Below, one piece after another: positions 62,491 through 64,000 of a DNA stretch of 64,000 nt. A program made the position numbers and the translations under genes. Location of the stretch: positions 124,001-188,000 of the forward strand of contig NZ_JAPELL010000001.1 in assembly GCF_026094475.1 (NCBI RefSeq). The letters are read 5' to 3'. Within the stretch, counting starts at the first letter, position 1; every line of letters begins with the position of its first letter. The stretch comes from Homoserinimonas sedimenticola. Lineage in GTDB: Bacteria; Actinomycetota; Actinomycetes; Actinomycetales; Microbacteriaceae. The notes beneath the pieces are model-generated. The model saw only the letters and a list, made by a program, of their open reading frames with translations, was not told the origin of the DNA and ran no database searches.

Positions 62491-63249
62491 ATGTCAGGGC
62501 ACTCCAAGTGGGCAACCACGAAGCACAAGAAGGCGGTCATCGACGCTCGGAGGGCCAAGTCCTTCGCGAAGCTGATCAAGAACATCGAGGTCGCGGCGAA
62601 GATCGGCGGAGCCGACCTCTCCGGCAACCCGACACTCGTCGATGCCGTGCAGAAGGCCAAGAAGACCTCGGTGCCCAACGACAACATCGATCGCGCCATC
62701 AAGCGCGGCGCAGGGCTCACGGGCGAGTCGGTCGACTACACGACGATCATGTATGAGGGCTACGCGCAGGGCGGAGTGGCCCTGCTGATCGAGTGCCTCA
62801 CCGACAACAAGAACCGGGCTGCGGCCGAGGTCCGCACGGCGATGACGCGCAACGGCGGCAACATGGCCGACCCGGGCAGCGTCGCATACAACTTCAACCG
62901 TAAGGGCGTCGTCTCGGTCACGAAGACCGACGGGCTCTCGGAGGACGACGTGCTTCTCGCGGTGCTCGACGCGGGGGCCGAGGAGGTCGTCGACCGGGGC
63001 GCGGGATTCGAGATCATCAGCGATCCGTCCGATCTCGTGGCCGTGCGCACCGCCCTTCAAGAGGCCGGCATCGACTACGACTCGGCCGAGGCGGAGTTCG
63101 TGCCGAACCTCAACGTCGAGATCGACGCCGATACGGCGTGCAAGGTCTTCAAGTTGATCGATGCGCTCGAAGACAGCGACGATGTGCAGAACGTCTTCTC
63201 CAACTACTCGGTGTCGCCGGAGACGCAAGCAGAACTCGACGAGGACTAG
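62491..63249 (+). CDS. yebC: YebC/PmpR family protein
   Basis: Conserved 252-residue protein starting [20 protein letters not shown], the family signature. [20 protein letters not shown] (split) and [19 protein letters not shown] (split) follow, with [12 protein letters not shown] near residue 130. Members act as transcriptional regulators or, as recently shown for some, help ribosomes at proline-rich stretches. Which applies here is unknown. ATG at 62491 is chosen over the open frame upstream because of the signature and the TAGAAT box. ruvC follows 9 bp later, the usual yebC-ruvCAB order. Confidence 0.95.
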   Translation: MSGHSKWATTKHKKAVIDARRAKSFAKLIKNIEVAAKIGGADLSGNPTLVDAVQKAKKTSVPNDNIDRAIKRGAGLTGESVDYTTIMYEGYAQGGVALLIECLTDNKNRAAAEVRTAMTRNGGNMADPGSVAYNFNRKGVVSVTKTDGLSEDDVLLAVLDAGAEEVVDRGAGFEIISDPSDLVAVRTALQEAGIDYDSAEAEFVPNLNVEIDADTACKVFKLIDALEDSDDVQNVFSNYSVSPETQAELDED

Positions 63250-63258
63250 GCGCGAGTC

Positions 63259-63843
63259 ATGAGCACGCGCATCCTCGGGGTGGATCCGGGGTTGACGCGC
63301 TGCGGCATCGGCGTCATCGATGTCCTGAGCGGTCGACGTGCCGCCCTCGTCGATGTCGGGGTCGTGCGCACGCCGCCCGACATGCCTCTCGAGCGGCGGC
63401 TCCGCGTGATCGCCGACGCGCTCGATGGGCTCATGGATGCGCATGCTCCCTCAGCGGTTGCCCTCGAGCGCGTCTTCGCGCAGCACAACCTGAAGTCCGT
63501 CATGGGCACGGCGCAGGTGAGCGGGGTTGTGCTGCTCGCCGCCGCCCGGCGTTCCCTCGCGGTCGGCCTGCACACGCCCTCCGAGGTGAAGGCTGCAGTA
63601 ACCGGCTACGGATCGGCCGATAAGAAGCAGGTGGGGCACATGGTGGCGCGGATTCTCGGCCTCGACGCGCCCCCGACACCGGCGGATGCCTCCGACGCGC
63701 TCGCCCTTGCCCTGTGCCACGCCTGGCGCGGTGCCGGACCGGAAACGAGCAGAACCGATGCGTCGACTCCCGCCCAGCGAGCGTGGCGCGCCGCCGAGCG
63801 TTCCGCGGCAGTGTCGCAGGCGCCTCGTAGGCTGGAGTCATGA
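63259..63843 (+). CDS. ruvC: Crossover junction endonuclease RuvC
   Basis: Holliday junction resolvase, 194 aa. Catalytic residues are in [14 protein letters not shown] (Asp9), [10 protein letters not shown] (Glu near 71) and [15 protein letters not shown] (two Asp near 140). [19 protein letters not shown] is also conserved. The C-terminal 30 residues are an Ala/Arg-rich extension. It overlaps ruvA by 4 bp (ATGA). TAGGCT near its end may start a ruvA-only transcript. Confidence 0.95.
   Translation: MSTRILGVDPGLTRCGIGVIDVLSGRRAALVDVGVVRTPPDMPLERRLRVIADALDGLMDAHAPSAVALERVFAQHNLKSVMGTAQVSGVVLLAAARRSLAVGLHTPSEVKAAVTGYGSADKKQVGHMVARILGLDAPPTPADASDALALALCHAWRGAGPETSRTDASTPAQRAWRAAERSAAVSQAPRRLES
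63828..63833 (+). promoter_or_regulatory. Internal -10 (TAGGCT) before ruvA
   Basis: TAGGCT inside the end of ruvC is exactly 6 nt before the ruvA ATG. The same hexamer and spacing occur before the polyprenyl synthase gene. It could give a leaderless ruvAB transcript, although it may be a chance codon context. Confidence 0.35.
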
Positions 63844-64000
63844 TCTCCTCCCTTCGTGGCTCGGTGCTGTCGGTTCTGGGCACGACGGCGGTCGTGGAGG
63901 TCGGGGGAGTGGGGCTCGCCCTCACGGTGACGCCCGATCATGCGGCGTCGCTGCGGGTGGGCTCGGAGGCGAGCATCCGCACGGCGCTTGTCGTCAAGGA
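63840..64000 (+). CDS. ruvA: Holliday junction branch migration protein RuvA, 5' end only
   Basis: The first 53 codons are visible, cut by the right edge. They show the RuvA OB-fold start [20 protein letters not shown], then [18 protein letters not shown]. RuvA binds four-way junctions and loads RuvB. The ATG overlaps the ruvC stop by 4 bp, the normal ruvCAB arrangement. Confidence 0.93.
   Translation, partial: MISSLRGSVLSVLGTTAVVEVGGVGLALTVTPDHAASLRVGSEASIRTALVVK

Overview
The window is a continuous, gene-dense stretch of a GC-rich actinobacterial chromosome. Its markers are actinobacterial: a dcw cluster with no ftsA but with sepF, yggT and divIVA/wag31; DUF3040, DUF3043 and DUF3000 proteins; a class II DAHP synthase beside a PASTA Ser/Thr kinase and an Rv2175c-like protein; a PdxS/PdxT route to vitamin B6; and many TANNNT boxes placed only 6-9 nt before start codons (leaderless mRNAs). 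Gene content, DHHPR in place of DNPR in MurE, and the very frequent word GGATGC suggest Microbacteriaceae. That assignment is inference; no 16S rRNA gene is present.

Layout. 1-10.6 kb: fadD15-like acyl-CoA ligase (cut by the left edge), ROK glucokinase, PlsC-like acyltransferase, DAHP synthase, PASTA kinase, LysM cell-wall protein, Rv2175c-like DNA-binding protein, polyprenyl synthase, DUF3040. This mirrors the M. tuberculosis Rv2187-Rv2169c neighbourhood. 10.6-29.5 kb: the division and cell-wall cluster mraZ-rsmH-ftsL-ftsI-murE-(murF)-mraY-(murD)-ftsW-murG-murC-ftsQ-ftsZ-yggS-sepF-yggT-divIVA-lspA-rluD, mostly overlapping or closely spaced. 29.5-38.6 kb: dnaE, hisD, nrdR, pyrD, DUF3043, an M20 peptidase and erpA. 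38.7-42.3 kb: cytochrome c oxidase ctaC-ctaD-ctaF plus a GNAT gene. 42.4-47.6 kb: fatty-acid beta-oxidation fadA-fadB, RNase D, DUF3000. 47.7-55.2 kb: alpha/beta hydrolase, sufE, rhodanese, zapE, amtB with a degenerate Amt-like partner, photolyase. 55.3-56.1 kb: four tRNA genes and an odd tandem array of tRNA-Val 3' fragments. 56.1-64 kb: thrS, HIT protein, pyridoxal kinase, pdxR, pdxS, pdxT, yebC, ruvC and the start of ruvA.

The most striking observation is that two essential-step genes of the dcw cluster, those in the murF and murD positions, are intact, translationally coupled reading frames coding for shortened Mur ligases with no ATP-binding P-loop. The murF-position protein lacks the N-terminal substrate domain and the murD-position protein lacks the whole C-terminal domain. 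MurE, MurC, MraY, MurG, FtsW and FtsI keep their catalytic motifs. Working MurD and MurF must therefore be encoded elsewhere or be replaced, and the resident copies look like maintained pseudoenzymes. A third shortened paralogue sits directly after amtB and aligns by eye with its second half, but keeps only one of the two pore histidines.

Regulatory signals visible by eye include a MraZ operator (three TGGA repeats at 10-bp steps over the mraZ promoter), a GlnR-type box before amtB, an MtrA-like direct repeat before the LysM gene, an inverted repeat between pdxR and pdxS, interlocked divergent -10 boxes at two gene pairs, and several rho-independent terminators.
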